NCBI RefSeq assembly: GCF_014650335.1
Contig: NZ_BMUT01000008.1
Location: forward strand, 151,688 to 215,687
Origin: Streptomyces hiroshimensis
GTDB taxonomy: Bacteria > Actinomycetota > Actinomycetes > Streptomycetales > Streptomycetaceae
DNA length: 64,000 nt
Direction of reading: 5' to 3'
The notes beneath the pieces were generated by a model. That model searched no databases. It was not told the origin of the DNA and saw nothing but the letters and a program-made list of their open reading frames with translations. The position numbers and the translations under genes were made by a program. Shown piece by piece: positions 1-8,121 of this stretch (its first letter is position 1; each line of letters starts with the position of its first letter).

Positions 1-13
1 CCGTACGCGACAT
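1..13 (-). CDS. First codons of a gene running off the left edge, probably a succinate dehydrogenase subunit
   Basis: An ATG at 13-11 on the minus strand opens a frame reading M-S-R-T before the window ends. An AGGAG Shine-Dalgarno lies just upstream (about 21-25), inside the 74-nt gap after the membrane gene at 88-930. In actinobacteria that membrane gene is normally followed by the flavoprotein subunit of succinate dehydrogenase. The product is inferred from that order only, because almost none of the protein is visible. Confidence 0.45.
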
Positions 14-87
14 CAGAAAGCACCTCTCCTTTTGACCATGAAGGGCTGGGGTGGGGCCGGGGTGGGACGGACCTGCTCGCCGTCCTG

Positions 88-930
88 CTAGAACAGGCGC
101 GGGTCGTCGAAGACGCCACTGGCCACCAGGTAGACGTAGAAGTCGGCGACCGCCACGCTGACCAGCGAGGCCCAGGCGAGCTGCATGTGGCGGGCGTTGA
201 GCGCGCTGACCCAGCCCCACATGCGGTAGCGCACGGGGTGCTTGGAGAAGGTGCGGATCCGGCCGCCGACGATGTGCCGGCACGAGTGGCAGGAGAGGGT
301 GTACGCCCAGATCAGGGCGATGTTGGCGAGGAGGACGAGGGTGCCCAGGCCCATGTGGCCCCACTCGCCGCGCGCATTGCGGAAGCCGAGCGCCGCGTCG
401 TAGGTGAGGATGCCCGCGACGATCACCGCGAAGTAGAAGAAGTAGCGGTGGATGTTCTGCAGGACCAGCGGGAAGCGCGTCTCGCCGGTGTACGTGCGGT
501 GCGGCTCGGCGACGGCGCAGGCCGGGGGCGAGGCCCAGAAGCCGCGGTAGTACGCCTTGCGGTAGTAGTAGCAGGTCAGCCGGAAGCCCAGCGGGAAGAT
601 CAGGATCAGCAGGGCCGGCGACAGGCTCCACCAGGAGCCGAAGACCTCCCAGTCCGCGCCGCTCTTCATCGGGACGCAGTTCTCCGCGATGCAGGGCGAG
701 TAGAACGGGGAGACGTAGGGCGCCGCGTAGTAGTCGTCGCCCGCGAAGGCCCGCCAGGTCGAGTAGACGACGAAGGCGAACAGCCCGGCGGCGGTGGCGG
801 CGGGCTGCAGCCACCAGCGGTCGGCGCGCAGGTGGCGGGCGGGGATCGTGGCGCGCGAGGGGTGATGGACCCCGCCTTGGGCGGGCACCCCGGCGGAGGT
901 CGCGGATCGGGGGTCGGTACCAGTGGCCAA
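88..930 (-). CDS. Polytopic membrane protein, probable succinate dehydrogenase membrane anchor
   Basis: The 280-residue protein has about five hydrophobic segments. Several His residues sit at helix ends (Q-N-I-H-R, S-C-H-S-C-R-H, N-A-R-H), as expected for haem- or quinone-binding anchor subunits. It resembles the actinobacterial third subunit encoded beside SdhA and SdhB (the Rv0249c type in M. tuberculosis). The role would be to anchor the dehydrogenase and pass electrons to menaquinone. The start used is TTG at 930, with GGAG six bases upstream; a later GTG or ATG is possible. The next gene downstream begins at 13. The family call is from residue pattern and context, so it is moderately sure. 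Confidence 0.6.
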   Translation of the reverse strand: MATGTDPRSATSAGVPAQGGVHHPSRATIPARHLRADRWWLQPAATAAGLFAFVVYSTWRAFAGDDYYAAPYVSPFYSPCIAENCVPMKSGADWEVFGSWWSLSPALLILIFPLGFRLTCYYYRKAYYRGFWASPPACAVAEPHRTYTGETRFPLVLQNIHRYFFYFAVIVAGILTYDAALGFRNARGEWGHMGLGTLVLLANIALIWAYTLSCHSCRHIVGGRIRTFSKHPVRYRMWGWVSALNARHMQLAWASLVSVAVADFYVYLVASGVFDDPRLF

Positions 931-994
931 GAGGGACTCCGGGGAGGAGCGGAAGGGGGTGGGTCGGTCGGAGCTGCCGCGCTGCCCGGCCCGC

Positions 995-1279
995 TCAGGG
1001 GGCGTGCCGGTCCCGGGCGCCGAGCCCCTCCTCGTCCGCGTCCTTCCACAGGGAGGCGTCGTACGGGGCGTCGGGGACCGGCACCGTCTCGGGGGGCAGC
1101 CGGTCCGCGGGGTGGACGGCGCGCAGGAGGGTGACGCTCTCGCGCAGGTGGGCGGCGTCGGTGCGCACCCGGCGCAGTTCGAGATCCTGGCTGCCCAGGT
1201 GCTTCTCCAGCCGCGCGAGCGCCCGGCCGAGATCGTCCAGGCAGCGCTGGACCGCGGTCACTTCGTCTTGCAGGGACAT
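995..1279 (-). CDS. Small conserved coiled-coil protein of unknown function
   Basis: The 94-residue product has heptad-like Leu/Val spacing over about residues 5-55, which predicts a helical coiled coil, followed by a Pro-rich acidic tail. There is no signal peptide or membrane segment. It lies 64 nt upstream of the putative dehydrogenase anchor gene on the same strand and could be cotranscribed with it. I do not recognise a functional family. It is retained because its codon usage is typical and the frame is intact in a plausible operon position. Confidence 0.6.
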   Translation of the reverse strand: MSLQDEVTAVQRCLDDLGRALARLEKHLGSQDLELRRVRTDAAHLRESVTLLRAVHPADRLPPETVPVPDAPYDASLWKDADEEGLGARDRHAP

Positions 1280-1620
1280 GTCTGACCCTCACTTCCGCTG
1301 TCGGCGGTTGCGGGTGGCGACGGTGATGCGACTGAGAGTGTCGCGCGTCACACCCCTCCGGGGGAAGATAGCGATCGCGCCTTCGCCGGAACGGGTGCGG
1401 CGCGCGCCGGAGTGCTGCAGAAACGTTCGTCCTCGGTAGGCCGACCGGTGGGCGGGGGTCGCAGAATCGTTCGTCCACGCGGGTGGCGTACACCCGGGCG
1501 GCGCCGTGTCGGCGCGCGACCGGACCGACTGTCGCATTCAGTGGTGAGCAGTAGATGCGATCAGCGGCGCATTACGCCGATGGAGTCCGGCGCACGAGTC
1601 CGGCGGAGGTGGCACCACCC
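1280..1620. promoter_or_regulatory. Divergent intergenic region with a 16-bp direct repeat
   Basis: This 341-nt gap separates the minus-strand small gene from the plus-strand lipoprotein gene, so it should carry promoters for both. A 16-base direct repeat with one mismatch, GCAGAAACGTTCGTCC at 1417-1432 and GCAGAATCGTTCGTCC at 1461-1476, has a 44-nt period, close to four helical turns. That would suit a regulator binding one face of the DNA. No credible coding frame is seen. Confidence 0.4.
1606..1610 (+). promoter_or_regulatory. Ribosome-binding site that decides the start of the LpqW-like gene
   Basis: GGAGG lies 10-11 bases before ATG 1621. The open frame extends back to an ATG at 1555, but that codon has no Shine-Dalgarno. 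Starting there would put 22 extra residues before the Arg-rich n-region of the lipoprotein signal. Confidence 0.65.
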
Positions 1621-3675
1621 ATGGCCCTTGACCGATCTCTCCGCCCCCTCAGGGCTCGCGGGTCCGGTACGCGCCGCCGCCGGGCCGCCCTGCTCGCCGC
1701 CGGGCTGATGCTCCCGCTCCCCCTGCTCGCCGGCTGCGGCCTCGACCAGGACGGCGACGGGGTCGTCACCCCGCAGGACATCGGGGCCGCCCCCCGGGCC
1801 AAGGTCGCCGACGGCGGCACCCTCACCTGGGCGGTCGACACCCTGCCCAGCACCCTCAACACCTTCCAGACGGACGCCGACGCCACCACGCAGCGCGTCG
1901 CCGGGGCCGTGCTGCCCGCCCTCTTCACCACCGACGGGCGCGGCCGCCCGCAGCGCAACGCCGACTACCTGCGCTCGGCCGAGGTCGTCCAGCGCGAGCC
2001 GCACCAGGTCGTCGTCTACAAGCTCAACCCGAAGGCCGTCTGGAGCGACGGCAAGGCGGTCTCCGCCGCCGACTTCGAGGCCCAGTGGAAGGCCCTGCGC
2101 GGCAAGGACAGCGCCTACTGGACGGCCCGCAACGCCGGCTACGACCGCATCGACCGGGTCGAGCGGGGCGCCGACGCGCAGGAGGTCAAGGTCACCTTCG
2201 CCCGCAGCTGCGCCGACTGGCCCGCCCTGTTCACCCCGCTCTACCCGAAGTCCGTGATGAGCAGCGCGGACGGCTTCAACGACGACGCCCGCAGCGAACT
2301 GAAGCTCTCCGCGGGCCCCTTCCGGATCGCCGGGCGCGACGACAAGCAGGGCACCCTCACCCTCGCCCGCGACCCCAGGTGGTGGGGCGAGCCCGCCAAG
2401 CTGGACCGGCTCGTGCTGCGGGCGGTGCCGCGCGCGGAGCGGGCCGAGGCGCTGGGGGCCGGCAAGCTTGACCTCGCCGACGTGAGCCCGGCCGACGCCG
2501 GCCGCATCAAGGCCGCGAACAAGCCGGCGAAGCAGGACAAGGGCGACAAGCCGCCGGCCGCCGCGGCCCAGCGCTCGCCCGCCCTGCGCGGCGTCGTCGT
2601 CCGCAAGTCCCTGGAGCCCGCGTACACCCAGCTCGCCCTCAACGGCGCGAGCGGGCCGCTCGCCGACGAGCGCGTGCGCCGGGCCGTCGCCCGCGCCATC
2701 GACCGCCGGGCCCTCGCCAAGTCCGTCCTGGGCCCCCTCGGCCTGCCCGCCGAGCCGCTGGGCAGCCACCTCTTCCTCGCCGGCCAGGAGGGCTACGAGG
2801 ACAACAGCGACGCCGTCGGCGGCCCCGACCCCAAGGCCGCCCAGGCCCTGCTCGCGGACGCCGGCTGGGAGCAGGGCCGGGCCGAGGGCGGCAACCACAG
2901 GACGGCGGCGGGCGCGGACGGGGCCGACGGTCGCTCCGGCACACCCGGCCGCACCACCCTGCTGCGGCCCGGGCTCCCGGCCGGACCCGACCCCTCCGGC
3001 GAGGACGACACGGACGACCCGGAGGGCGCCGCCGACGACTCCGCGGACCCGGGCGGCTCCGAGGACGGCGCGGACGATGCCGGCCTGCCCGACGGCAAGC
3101 GCACCGCCCGCGACGGCGGGGGCAGGGCGGCCGCCGCCCCGGTCCGCATGAAGAACGGCAAGAAGCTCACCCTCCGCTTCGTCGTCCCGGTGAGCTCCGG
3201 GGCCGAGTCCCTGCGGTCCGTCGCCGACCGCATCGCCCGCCGGCTCGACGCGGTCGGCATCGGCACCGAGATGACCAAGGTCGGGGACGCCGGCTTCTTC
3301 AAGGACCACGTCGCCGCGGGCAGCTACGACCTGGCCCTGTACTCCTGGCCCGCCACCGCCTACCCCGCGACCGACGCCCGCCCCCTCTTCGCCAAGCCGC
3401 AGCCCGCCGCGGACGGCTCCCTGCTGGTGGAGCAGAACTACACCCGGGTCGGCACGGACCGCATCGACCAGCTCTTCGACCAGGCCTCCACCGAGCTCGA
3501 CGCGGAGGCTTCCCGTGACCTGGCCGGCCGTGCGGACGCCCGCATCTGGGCACTGGCGGGCTCGATCCCCCTCTATCAGCGCCCCCAGCTGGTGGCCGCG
3601 CGGAAGACGGTCGTCAACGCGGGCGCCTTCGGCCTGGGCACGCCGCGCTACCAGGACATCGGCTTCCGGCGCTGA
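1621..3675 (+). CDS. LpqW-like solute-binding (family 5) lipoprotein
   Basis: A 684-residue lipoprotein of the periplasmic oligopeptide-binding fold. An Arg-rich n-region and hydrophobic core lead to the lipobox L-L-A-G-C, with Cys39 as lipidation site. The mature N-terminus carries DQDGDGVVTPQD (residues 42-53), which fits the 12-position EF-hand calcium loop. A low-complexity Asp/Glu/Gly/Ala stretch (about 440-510) interrupts the binding domain. No permease or ATPase gene adjoins it. It sits next to typA, as lpqW does in mycobacteria, where LpqW acts in phosphatidylinositol mannoside/lipoarabinomannan synthesis and not in uptake. A similar non-transport role is inferred here. It is longer than ordinary DppA/OppA proteins because of the linker. 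Confidence 0.75.
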   Translation: MALDRSLRPLRARGSGTRRRRAALLAAGLMLPLPLLAGCGLDQDGDGVVTPQDIGAAPRAKVADGGTLTWAVDTLPSTLNTFQTDADATTQRVAGAVLPALFTTDGRGRPQRNADYLRSAEVVQREPHQVVVYKLNPKAVWSDGKAVSAADFEAQWKALRGKDSAYWTARNAGYDRIDRVERGADAQEVKVTFARSCADWPALFTPLYPKSVMSSADGFNDDARSELKLSAGPFRIAGRDDKQGTLTLARDPRWWGEPAKLDRLVLRAVPRAERAEALGAGKLDLADVSPADAGRIKAANKPAKQDKGDKPPAAAAQRSPALRGVVVRKSLEPAYTQLALNGASGPLADERVRRAVARAIDRRALAKSVLGPLGLPAEPLGSHLFLAGQEGYEDNSDAVGGPDPKAAQALLADAGWEQGRAEGGNHRTAAGADGADGRSGTPGRTTLLRPGLPAGPDPSGEDDTDDPEGAADDSADPGGSEDGADDAGLPDGKRTARDGGGRAAAAPVRMKNGKKLTLRFVVPVSSGAESLRSVADRIARRLDAVGIGTEMTKVGDAGFFKDHVAAGSYDLALYSWPATAYPATDARPLFAKPQPAADGSLLVEQNYTRVGTDRIDQLFDQASTELDAEASRDLAGRADARIWALAGSIPLYQRPQLVAARKTVVNAGAFGLGTPRYQDIGFRR

Positions 3676-3701
3676 GCCCGGGCGCCCAGCCGGGGCGCTC
3701 G

Positions 3702-3736
3702 CTCCGGCACCGGGTCCGGCACCGGCTCCGGCGCCG
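3702..3736. repeat. Three 12-bp GC-rich tandem units
   Basis: Units of the form (C/G)TCCGGCACCGG start at 3702, 3714 and 3726, the last slightly changed. They lie in the gap between the LpqW-like gene and typA, a few bases after the stop codon. The repeat may form a hairpin with the flanking GGCGCC-type sequence. No function is evident. Confidence 0.5.
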
Positions 3737-3934
3737 AAGCAGCCCCCGGAGGCTGTGGCCAAGGGGTTCCGGAAAGGTAAAGTCGCAGGTCGGGGTAGGT
3801 GTGAGCGGCCCTGGGGAGCCGAAGTCGGCGCGGGCCCGTACCATGGAAGTGGCCGCGGCGTGATTCTGCCCGGCGGGCGCGCGTGCCGGACCGTACGCGC
3901 CGCCATCCACGATTCCGGGAGAAGCGCCGCAAGT

Positions 3935-5839
3935 ATGCCCACCCGCCACGACATTCGTAACGTCGCCATCGTCGCCCACGTCGACCACGGCAAGACGACC
4001 ATCGTCGACGCCATGCTCAAGCAGGCCGGCGCCTTCGCCGCGCACCAGCTCGAGTCCGTCGACGACCGAGTCATGGACTCGAACGACCTGGAGCGTGAGA
4101 AGGGCATCACGATCCTCGCCAAGAACACGGCGGTGAAGTACCACCCCAAGGACGGCGGCGAGCCGATCACCATCAACATCATCGACACCCCCGGCCACGC
4201 CGACTTCGGTGGCGAGGTCGAGCGCGGCCTGTCGATGGTGGACGCTGTCGTGCTGCTGGTGGACGCCTCCGAGGGCCCGCTGCCGCAGACCCGCTTCGTG
4301 CTCCGCAAGGCGCTCCAGCAGCGGAAGCCGGTCATCCTCTGCATCAACAAGACGGACCGCCCGGACTCCCGCATCGACGAGGTCGTCAACGAGACGTACG
4401 ACCTCTTCCTGGACCTGGACGCGGACGAGGACCAGATCGAGTTCCCGATCGTCTACGCCTGCGGCCGTGACGGCATCGCGTCGCTGACCAAGCCGGAGGA
4501 CGGCACCGTCCCCGCGGACAGCACCAACCTGGAGCCGTTCTTCTCCACGATCCTGGAGCACGTCCCGGCTCCGGCGTACGAGGAGGACGCGCCGCTCCAG
4601 GCCCACGTCACCAACCTCGACGCCGACAACTTCCTCGGCCGTATCGCGCTGCTCCGCGTCGAGCAGGGCGAGCTGCGCAAGGGCCAGACCGTCGCGTGGA
4701 TCAAGCGTGACGGCTCGATCTCCAGCGTCCGCATCACCGAGCTGATGATGACCGAGGCGCTCACCCGCAAGCCCGCCGAGGTCGCCGGCCCCGGTGACAT
4801 CTGCGCGGTCGCCGGTATCCCCGACATCATGATCGGCGAGACCCTGGCCGACCCGGAGAACCCGGTCGCGCTGCCCCTGATCACGGTCGACGAGCCCGCG
4901 ATCTCCATGACCATCGGCACCAACACCTCGCCGCTGGTCGGCCGCGGCGGCACGGGCAAGGGCGCGGACGCCAAGTCCGCGGTCAAGGACCGCAAGGTCA
5001 CCGCCCGCCAGGTCAAGGACCGCCTGGACCGCGAGCTGGTCGGTAACGTCTCGCTGCGCGTCCTGGACACCGAGCGCCCCGACGCCTGGGAGGTGCAGGG
5101 CCGCGGTGAGCTGGCGCTGGCCATCCTGGTCGAGCAGATGCGCCGCGAGGGCTTCGAGATGACCATCGGCAAGCCCCAGGTCGTCACCAAGGAGGTCGAC
5201 GGCAAGGTCCACGAGCCCGTCGAGCGCCTCACGGTCGACGTGCCCGAGGAGCACATGGGCGCCGTCACCCAGCTCATGGGCACCCGCAAGGGCCGCATGG
5301 ACAACATGTCCAACCACGGCTCCGGCTGGGTCCGCATGGAGTTCGTCGTCCCGTCCCGCGGTCTGATCGGCTTCCGCACGGAGTTCCTGACGAACACCCG
5401 CGGCACCGGTATCGCCCACTCGATCCACGAGGGCCACGAGCCGTGGTTCGGCGAGCTGAAGACCCGTAACAACGGTTCCCTGGTCGCCGACCGCTCCGGT
5501 GCCGTCACCGCCTTCGCGATGACGAACCTCCAGGAGCGCGGCGTGCTCTTCACCGACCCGGGCACCGAGGTGTACGAGGGCATGATCGTCGGCGAGAACT
5601 CCCGCGCCGACGACATGGACGTCAACATCACCAAGGAGAAGAAGCTCACCAACATGCGCTCCTCCTCCGCCGACTCCTTCGAGGCGATCGTCCCGCCGCG
5701 CAAGCTGTCGCTGGAGCAGTCCCTGGAGTTCTGCCGCGACGACGAGTGCGTCGAGGTGACCCCGGAGGCCGTGCGCATCCGCAAGGTCGTCCTGGACCAG
5801 AAGGAGCGCGGCCGCACGGCTTCGCGCGCCAAGCGCTGA
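3935..5839 (+). CDS. typA: Translational GTPase TypA/BipA
   Basis: The 634-residue protein starts at ATG 3935 behind GGGAGAAG. The longer upstream frame lacks family similarity. The G1 loop A-H-V-D-H-G-K-T-T is at residues 14-22, followed by D-T-P-G-H-A-D-F (G3) and N-K-T-D (G4), then EF-Tu domain 2, EF-G-like domains and the BipA-specific C-terminal domain. BipA binds the ribosome and helps 50S assembly and translation under stress. The length is typical. It is apparently monocistronic, ending in the stem-loop at 5886-5931. Confidence 0.95.
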   Translation: MPTRHDIRNVAIVAHVDHGKTTIVDAMLKQAGAFAAHQLESVDDRVMDSNDLEREKGITILAKNTAVKYHPKDGGEPITINIIDTPGHADFGGEVERGLSMVDAVVLLVDASEGPLPQTRFVLRKALQQRKPVILCINKTDRPDSRIDEVVNETYDLFLDLDADEDQIEFPIVYACGRDGIASLTKPEDGTVPADSTNLEPFFSTILEHVPAPAYEEDAPLQAHVTNLDADNFLGRIALLRVEQGELRKGQTVAWIKRDGSISSVRITELMMTEALTRKPAEVAGPGDICAVAGIPDIMIGETLADPENPVALPLITVDEPAISMTIGTNTSPLVGRGGTGKGADAKSAVKDRKVTARQVKDRLDRELVGNVSLRVLDTERPDAWEVQGRGELALAILVEQMRREGFEMTIGKPQVVTKEVDGKVHEPVERLTVDVPEEHMGAVTQLMGTRKGRMDNMSNHGSGWVRMEFVVPSRGLIGFRTEFLTNTRGTGIAHSIHEGHEPWFGELKTRNNGSLVADRSGAVTAFAMTNLQERGVLFTDPGTEVYEGMIVGENSRADDMDVNITKEKKLTNMRSSSADSFEAIVPPRKLSLEQSLEFCRDDECVEVTPEAVRIRKVVLDQKERGRTASRAKR

Positions 5840-5885
5840 GCGTCAAGCGCCAAGGCTGACGCTCCGCTAGGAGCAAGGCCCTGTA

Positions 5886-5931
5886 CGGAGGCCCGGACCC
5901 CGCTTTCCCGAGCGGTGGTTCCGGGCCTCCG
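5886..5931 (+). terminator. Stem-loop terminator after typA
   Basis: A perfect 12-bp stem (5886-5897 with 5920-5931, core GGAGGCCCGGA/TCCGGGCCTCC) encloses a second small stem CCGCT/AGCGG. It begins 46 nt after the typA stop. It lacks a long T tract, as is common for streptomycete terminators. Confidence 0.75.
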
Positions 5932-5940
5932 GCATATCCG

Positions 5941-6306
5941 GACGTGCCGGAATGAGACAGTCCGCATTGATGCCGGGATGTAGAAGTTGTCCGAATACCG
6001 GCCAGCAGGCGCCGGAAGTTGTGTTAACAGTCCGTTTCGCGGTGTCTGTCTGTGCTGACTTTGTCCGCTTTTCGAACCTCGCGGGGCGCTCGATGTGACC
6101 AAAGCGAGACCCTTTAAGTGTGGTTTACAAGGCGGACGTACTTAATAGTTGGGTTCATTGAGCTCGGGTCAATGGGTCACGCGCTGTGGGGAGCGCCGAC
6201 TCACGAGCACACTCGAGGTGCCGGTTCCGTCTCCGCTGTCAGGGGTGTCAGCGTGGGGCCGGCGCCTCTCTCGTAGTGAAAAGTGGACTCTTGAGGAGGC
6301 ATACCC
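5941..6306 (+). promoter_or_regulatory. Long upstream region of the first oligopeptide transporter operon
   Basis: These 366 nt are clearly more A+T-rich than their surroundings and hold no convincing gene. Repeated words include ACAGTCCG (5957, 6027) and GAAGTTGT (5983, 6015). An inverted pair TTAAGT (6114-6119)/ACTTAA (6140-6145) overlaps promoter-like AT-rich sequence. The ribosome-binding site GAGGAGG is at 6293-6299. The length and repeats suggest more than one regulator binding site. Exact promoter elements cannot be fixed by eye. Confidence 0.45.
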
Positions 6307-7944
6307 ATGCGCGGTGCCAAGAGCGCCAAGTGGGTCGTGGGCGCGATAGTCGTGGCGATGGCCGCGACCGCCTGTGGCGGCGGCAGCAATGACAGCGGTA
6401 AGGGGGGCGGCGCGGTCTTCCGGCTCGGTATCACCGAGCCCACCGCGATCGACCCCGTGAACGCCCAGGAATCCGAGGGCACGCTGGTCGCCCGTCAGCT
6501 CTTCACGGGCCTGTACGGCGTGAACGACGACGGCACCCTGAAGCCGCTGCTCGCCACCTCGTCCAAGGCGAACGACAAGGGCGACGAGTGGGAGTTCCAG
6601 GTCAAGCCGGGCACCAAGTTCAGCAACGGTGAGCCCGTCAACGCCGAGGCGTTCATCCGCGGTTGGACCCGTGGCGGGGCCAAGGCCTCCGCCTCCGACG
6701 TGGGCTACCACCTCGACAACATCGTCGGCTACGAGGACCTGCACGCGGGCAAGAGCGACAAGCTCACCGGCGCCACCGCCGAGGGCGAGAACACCATCAA
6801 GGTGAAGCTCTCCAAGCCGGACTTCGAGTTCGACAAGAAGACGGTGCACCCGGTCTACAGCCCCGTCCCGAAGGTCGCGGGCGCCGGTGACAACAAGGCG
6901 TTCAACGACGCGCCCATCGGCAACGGCCCCTTCAAGATGGCCGGTTCGTGGGAGCACAACAAGAAGATCTCGCTCGTCCGCAACGACGACTACGCCCTGC
7001 AGAAGCCCGCGGTCGAGAAGGTCGAGTTCACGATCCTCAACCCGTCGAACGCCGCGACCCTTGAGTACAAGGGCTTCGAGAAGGGCGAGTTCGACTGGGC
7101 CCGTATGCCCACCCCGCAGCTGCCGGTCGCCAAGGCGAAGTACGACCCGCAGGGCGAGTGGATCAAGTTCGACAGCCCGGGCATCAACTACATCCTGACC
7201 TTCCAGGAAGACGGCCCGATGAAGTCGGCCGACGCCCGTAAGGCCATCTCCTACGCGATCGACCGCGAGGCCATCGCCAAGGGTGTCTTCCAGGGCCTCC
7301 AGGAGCCGGCGACCGCCATCCTGCCGCCGACCTTCAAGGAGGTCTACAAGGCGGACCAGTGCACCTCCTGCATGAAGCAGGACAAGGCGAAGGCCAAGGA
7401 GTACGCGGAGAAGGCCGGCCTGAAGCCGGGCGACACCATCGGCTTCGGCTTCAACACCGGTGCGGGCCACGAGGAGTGGGTCCAGGCCGTCGCCAAGCAG
7501 GTCGAGGACGTGCTCGGCGTCAAGATCAAGCTGGAGCCCCTGCCGTTCAAGGAGGCGCTCGCCAAGCAGCAGGCGAAGGGCACCACCGGCCTCTGGCGCC
7601 AGGCGTGGTCCGCGGACTACCCGACCGCCGACAACTTCCTGACCCCGCTGCTGTCCACGAGCGGCATCAACCCGGACGCCGCCGGCAAGGCCCAGGGCGA
7701 CAACCGCGGCCGCTACAGCAACCCGAAGTTCGACGAGCTGCTCGTCAAGGCCCGTAACACCAAGGACGCCGCCGAGCGCACCAAGGTGTACCAGGAGGCC
7801 GAGAAGCTCGCGATCGACGAGGACCAGGCCGCGATCCCGACGTGGAAGCGCACCCAGTACCGCCTCGCGAACTCCAAGAAGTTCTCCGGCCTGAAGCTGG
7901 ACTTCTTCGAGGACCCGAACATCGCCGAGATCGGCATCAAGTAA
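6307..7944 (+). CDS. Oligopeptide ABC transporter substrate-binding lipoprotein (system 1)
   Basis: A 545-residue family 5 extracellular solute-binding protein. It has a signal peptide with lipobox A-T-A-C and lipidated Cys23, then a Gly/Ser linker and the DppA/OppA fold (A-I-S-Y-A-I-D-R hinge region, W-x-x-D-Y-P-T-A-D-N near the C-terminal lobe). It should sit on the outer face of the membrane and deliver peptides to the two permeases encoded downstream. ATG 6307 follows GAGGAGG. It is the first gene of a five-gene operon. Paired stem-loops in the 177-nt gap after its stop probably keep its mRNA more abundant than the rest. Substrate specificity cannot be read from the sequence. Confidence 0.92.
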   Translation: MRGAKSAKWVVGAIVVAMAATACGGGSNDSGKGGGAVFRLGITEPTAIDPVNAQESEGTLVARQLFTGLYGVNDDGTLKPLLATSSKANDKGDEWEFQVKPGTKFSNGEPVNAEAFIRGWTRGGAKASASDVGYHLDNIVGYEDLHAGKSDKLTGATAEGENTIKVKLSKPDFEFDKKTVHPVYSPVPKVAGAGDNKAFNDAPIGNGPFKMAGSWEHNKKISLVRNDDYALQKPAVEKVEFTILNPSNAATLEYKGFEKGEFDWARMPTPQLPVAKAKYDPQGEWIKFDSPGINYILTFQEDGPMKSADARKAISYAIDREAIAKGVFQGLQEPATAILPPTFKEVYKADQCTSCMKQDKAKAKEYAEKAGLKPGDTIGFGFNTGAGHEEWVQAVAKQVEDVLGVKIKLEPLPFKEALAKQQAKGTTGLWRQAWSADYPTADNFLTPLLSTSGINPDAAGKAQGDNRGRYSNPKFDELLVKARNTKDAAERTKVYQEAEKLAIDEDQAAIPTWKRTQYRLANSKKFSGLKLDFFEDPNIAEIGIK

Positions 7945-7968
7945 CCGTCACCCTCTAGCCAAAGTCCC

Positions 7969-8018
7969 GTGAAGGTCGTGGTACCCCGAGCTACGGCTTG
8001 AGGTGCCACGGCCTTCGC
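7969..8018 (+). terminator. Long stem-loop between binding-protein and permease genes (attenuator or mRNA stabiliser)
   Basis: Bases 7969-7985 pair with 8002-8018 to give 17 bp, three of them G-U pairs in RNA, with a 16-nt loop. It starts 25 nt after the binding-protein stop and 104 nt before the permease start. Such elements commonly protect the upstream message or cause partial termination, so the binding protein is made in excess over the membrane subunits. Confidence 0.7.
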
Positions 8019-8029
8019 CTGGCGTGCGC

Positions 8030-8048
8030 GCGGCCCTTCGAGGGCCGC
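8030..8048 (+). terminator. Second short stem-loop in the same gap
   Basis: GCGGCCCT (8030-8037) and AGGGCCGC (8041-8048) form a perfect 8-bp stem closed by TCG. It lies 11 nt after the longer hairpin. Together they make a double barrier ahead of the permease gene. Confidence 0.6.
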
Positions 8049-8121
8049 CGCGCCGGCTCGCCTCCCCCTTCCCCGAGGCGACGGGCAGCGCCCCACGGCG
8101 GCAGCAAGTCAAGGAGGCAAC

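Noticed and set aside
3515..3934. N-terminal extension of TypA by 140 residues
   Set aside because: The extension overlaps the preceding gene and is unlike any BipA. ATG 3935 has a ribosome site and gives the family length.
1561..4389. 942-residue minus-strand frame
   Set aside because: It is antisense to the LpqW-like gene and typA, with no recognisable domain or start.
6149..6349. 66-residue plus-strand frame before the first binding-protein gene
   Set aside because: It has no ribosome-binding site, and it overlaps the well-supported lipoprotein start in another frame.
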